Origin: Pseudomonadota bacterium
GTDB taxonomy: Bacteria; Myxococcota; Polyangia; GCA-2747355; JACKDQ01
Reading direction: 5' to 3'
DNA: 6,014 bases
NCBI GenBank assembly: GCA_030591195.1
Contig: JAUVBO010000211.1
Coordinates: 1-6,014, forward strand
The position numbers were made by a program, and so were the translations under genes. This document shows, piece by piece, positions 1 to 6,014 of the stretch; position 1 is the stretch's first letter; every line of letters starts with the position of its first letter. Below the pieces are notes generated by a model, which ran no database searches, was not told the DNA's origin, and saw only the letters and a program-made list of their open reading frames with translations.

Positions 1-292
1 CGTCTCGGCGGCTGCCGCCGTCGCCGTCGCCGCCGGCCCGGCCGGTGGCGCCGCTGCCGCCCCCGTCGAGGAGCAGACCGAGTTCACCGTTGTCCTGGCC
101 TCGGCCGGCGACAAGAAGATCGAGGTCATCAAGGAGGTCCGCGCGATCACCGGTCTCGGCCTCAAGGAGGCCAAGGACCTGGTCGAGGGCGTGCCCAAGG
201 CGATCAAGGAAGGCGTGAGCAAGGAGGAGGCGGAGGAGGTCGCGGCCAAGATGAAGGGGGCCGGCGGCGAGGCGAAGATCGAGCCGGCTTGA
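1..292 (+). CDS. rplL: 50S ribosomal protein L7/L12 (bL12), 3' part
   Basis: bL12 is the multicopy acidic stalk protein of the large ribosomal subunit; its C-terminal domain recruits and stimulates the GTPases EF-Tu, EF-G, IF2 and RF3. The reading frame enters at base 2 and gives 96 codons before the stop at 290-292, which is followed at once by a second in-frame stop, TAA (293-295). The first 20 or so visible residues are almost all Ala, Gly, Pro and Val, matching the flexible hinge. The globular C-terminal domain follows, starting near [10 protein letters not shown], with the family signature [12 protein letters not shown] at visible residues 51-62 and [20 protein letters not shown] near the end. 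The protein ends in IEPA rather than the more usual EVEVK-like tail. The family is about 120-130 residues, so roughly the first 30, the dimerisation domain that binds L10, lie upstream of the window. Its place before rpoB is the standard L10-L12-beta-beta' order. Confidence 0.97.
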   Translation, partial: VSAAAAVAVAAGPAGGAAAAPVEEQTEFTVVLASAGDKKIEVIKEVRAITGLGLKEAKDLVEGVPKAIKEGVSKEEAEEVAAKMKGAGGEAKIEPA

Positions 293-479
293 TAACGCCG
301 CCCCAGAGGTGGGATGGGTTTGGCCGCCGCGCGCAGAGAGCAGCCGACGACGTCAGGTTTCCCGGCCGTCGACGGGGAAGGCCAGGGAGCGCTGGCGTTC
401 GCCTGTTCGCCCGGTCCGGTGTCGCTGACTGGCGGCGATCGGCTCGCGGCGGGGTGCGTTGACGTCGAGGCGTGCGCGA

Positions 480-575
480 CGAACGCGCGGAGCTTGGGCC
501 CAGCCGGCTCCGTTCGAACCGTACTGTAGTTGGCTGAAATAGCCGCCTGGGCTCCGTCGGCAGCGGAGCAGGGCT
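480..575 (+). promoter_or_regulatory. Two adjacent hairpins with interchangeable arms in the rpoB leader
   Basis: The first hairpin pairs CGAAC (480-484) with GTTCG (512-516) and, after a 4-nt bulge, GGAGC (489-493) with GCTCC (507-511). The second pairs GCTCCG (551-556) with CGGAGC (564-569) across a 7-nt loop and is extended by CT/AG (547-548 with 570-571) and AGCC/GGCT (541-544 with 572-575), with two 2-nt bulges. It ends just before the ribosome binding site. The arms of the two hairpins have the same sequence, so arm 488-493 could pair instead with 551-556, and 507-512 with 564-569. Either GCTCC could also pair with GGAGC at 581-585, which contains the Shine-Dalgarno core. The pairings are directly visible; an attenuation or translation-control role is inference. 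Six-base complements arise easily in GC-rich DNA, which lowers confidence. Confidence 0.35.
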
Positions 576-584
576 AAGAAGGAG
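576..584 (+). promoter_or_regulatory. Ribosome binding site of rpoB
   Basis: AAGAAGGAG closely matches the complement of the 16S rRNA 3' end and ends 5 nt before the ATG at 590. It supports that ATG as the start, as does alignment of the following residues with the RpoB N-terminus. The GGAG core lies directly after the 541-575 hairpin and forms part of a GGAGC that is complementary to upstream GCTCC arms. Confidence 0.85.
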
Positions 585-589
585 CGTCG

Positions 590-6014
<5,425 letters not shown>

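Larger units (their letters stand above)
293..589 (+). other. rplL-rpoB intergenic region, no gene recognised
   Basis: About 297 nt separate the rplL stop from the rpoB start. I find no convincing gene, no hairpin followed by a T-run (the longest T-runs are three bases) and no paired -35/-10 boxes; TTGACG at 459-464 has no TATAAT-like partner 16-18 nt downstream. Short symmetrical elements are present: the perfect palindrome CCGTCGACGG at 366-375; a hairpin GCCAG/CTGGC at 381-385 and 392-396 with a 6-nt loop; a tandem GTTCGCC at 397-403 and 405-411; and TGGGCCCA at 495-502. The stronger structures at 480-575 are listed separately. From memory, E. coli has a gap of similar length here, with a partial terminator and an RNase III site. 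A processing or attenuation role is therefore plausible, but the sequence does not prove it. A 71-codon ORF (314-529) spans most of the gap and is discussed under findings. Confidence 0.6.

Noticed and set aside
301..313. CCCA/TGGG stem after rplL as a terminator
   Set aside because: Only four base pairs with a 4-nt loop and no T-run after it.
459..464. TTGACG as a -35 box for an rpoB promoter
   Set aside because: The bases 16-18 nt downstream (around 481-488) are GC-rich, with no -10-like sequence.
508..523. GTTCGAACC resembling a tRNA T-loop
   Set aside because: The loop TTCGAAC (513-519) is flanked by CTCCG and CGTAC, which do not form a T-stem, and no acceptor or anticodon arms are present.

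Overview
This window is a conserved core transcription/translation locus: the 3' end of rplL (ribosomal protein bL12), the complete rpoB (RNA polymerase beta subunit, 1400 codons) and the 5' part of rpoC (beta' subunit, 384 codons visible). All genes are on the + strand in the classic bacterial order. The DNA is strongly GC-rich, with G or C at most third codon positions; TTA and CTA are absent from rpoB. RpoB carries both lineage-specific insert regions seen in proteobacterial-type enzymes, and its C-terminal core has phrasing such as '[20 protein letters not shown]' that I recall from Myxococcota and Desulfuromonadota/Geobacter-type bacteria. A GC-rich 'deltaproteobacterial' lineage is my best guess; the phylum call is inference from memory, not from an alignment.

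Layout: 1-292 is the end of rplL, with tandem stops TGA-TAA. 293-589 is a gap of about 300 nt that holds no recognisable gene, intrinsic terminator or sigma70-type promoter, but has several short inverted repeats. Its last 110 nt contain a cluster of mutually complementary CGGAGC/GCTCCG arms ending at the rpoB Shine-Dalgarno. 590-4792 is rpoB, intact from start to stop, with all main catalytic and rifampicin-pocket residues and a proline/glycine-rich C-terminal tail of about 29 residues. 4793-4862 is a 70-nt spacer that begins with a 10-nt direct repeat overlapping the rpoB stop and ends in a strong ribosome binding site. 4863-6014 is rpoC from a GTG start, cut by the window edge before the catalytic Mg-binding motif.

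The genes work together as expected: bL12 forms the ribosomal stalk that recruits translation GTPases, while beta and beta' form the two pincers and the active site of RNA polymerase. Co-transcription is likely. In E. coli the equally long rplL-rpoB gap contains an attenuator and an RNase III site, so the structured leader here is the most interesting regulatory candidate. I see no novel biological system, mobile element, CRISPR array, tRNA or rRNA; the findings are modest oddities of an otherwise ordinary housekeeping region.
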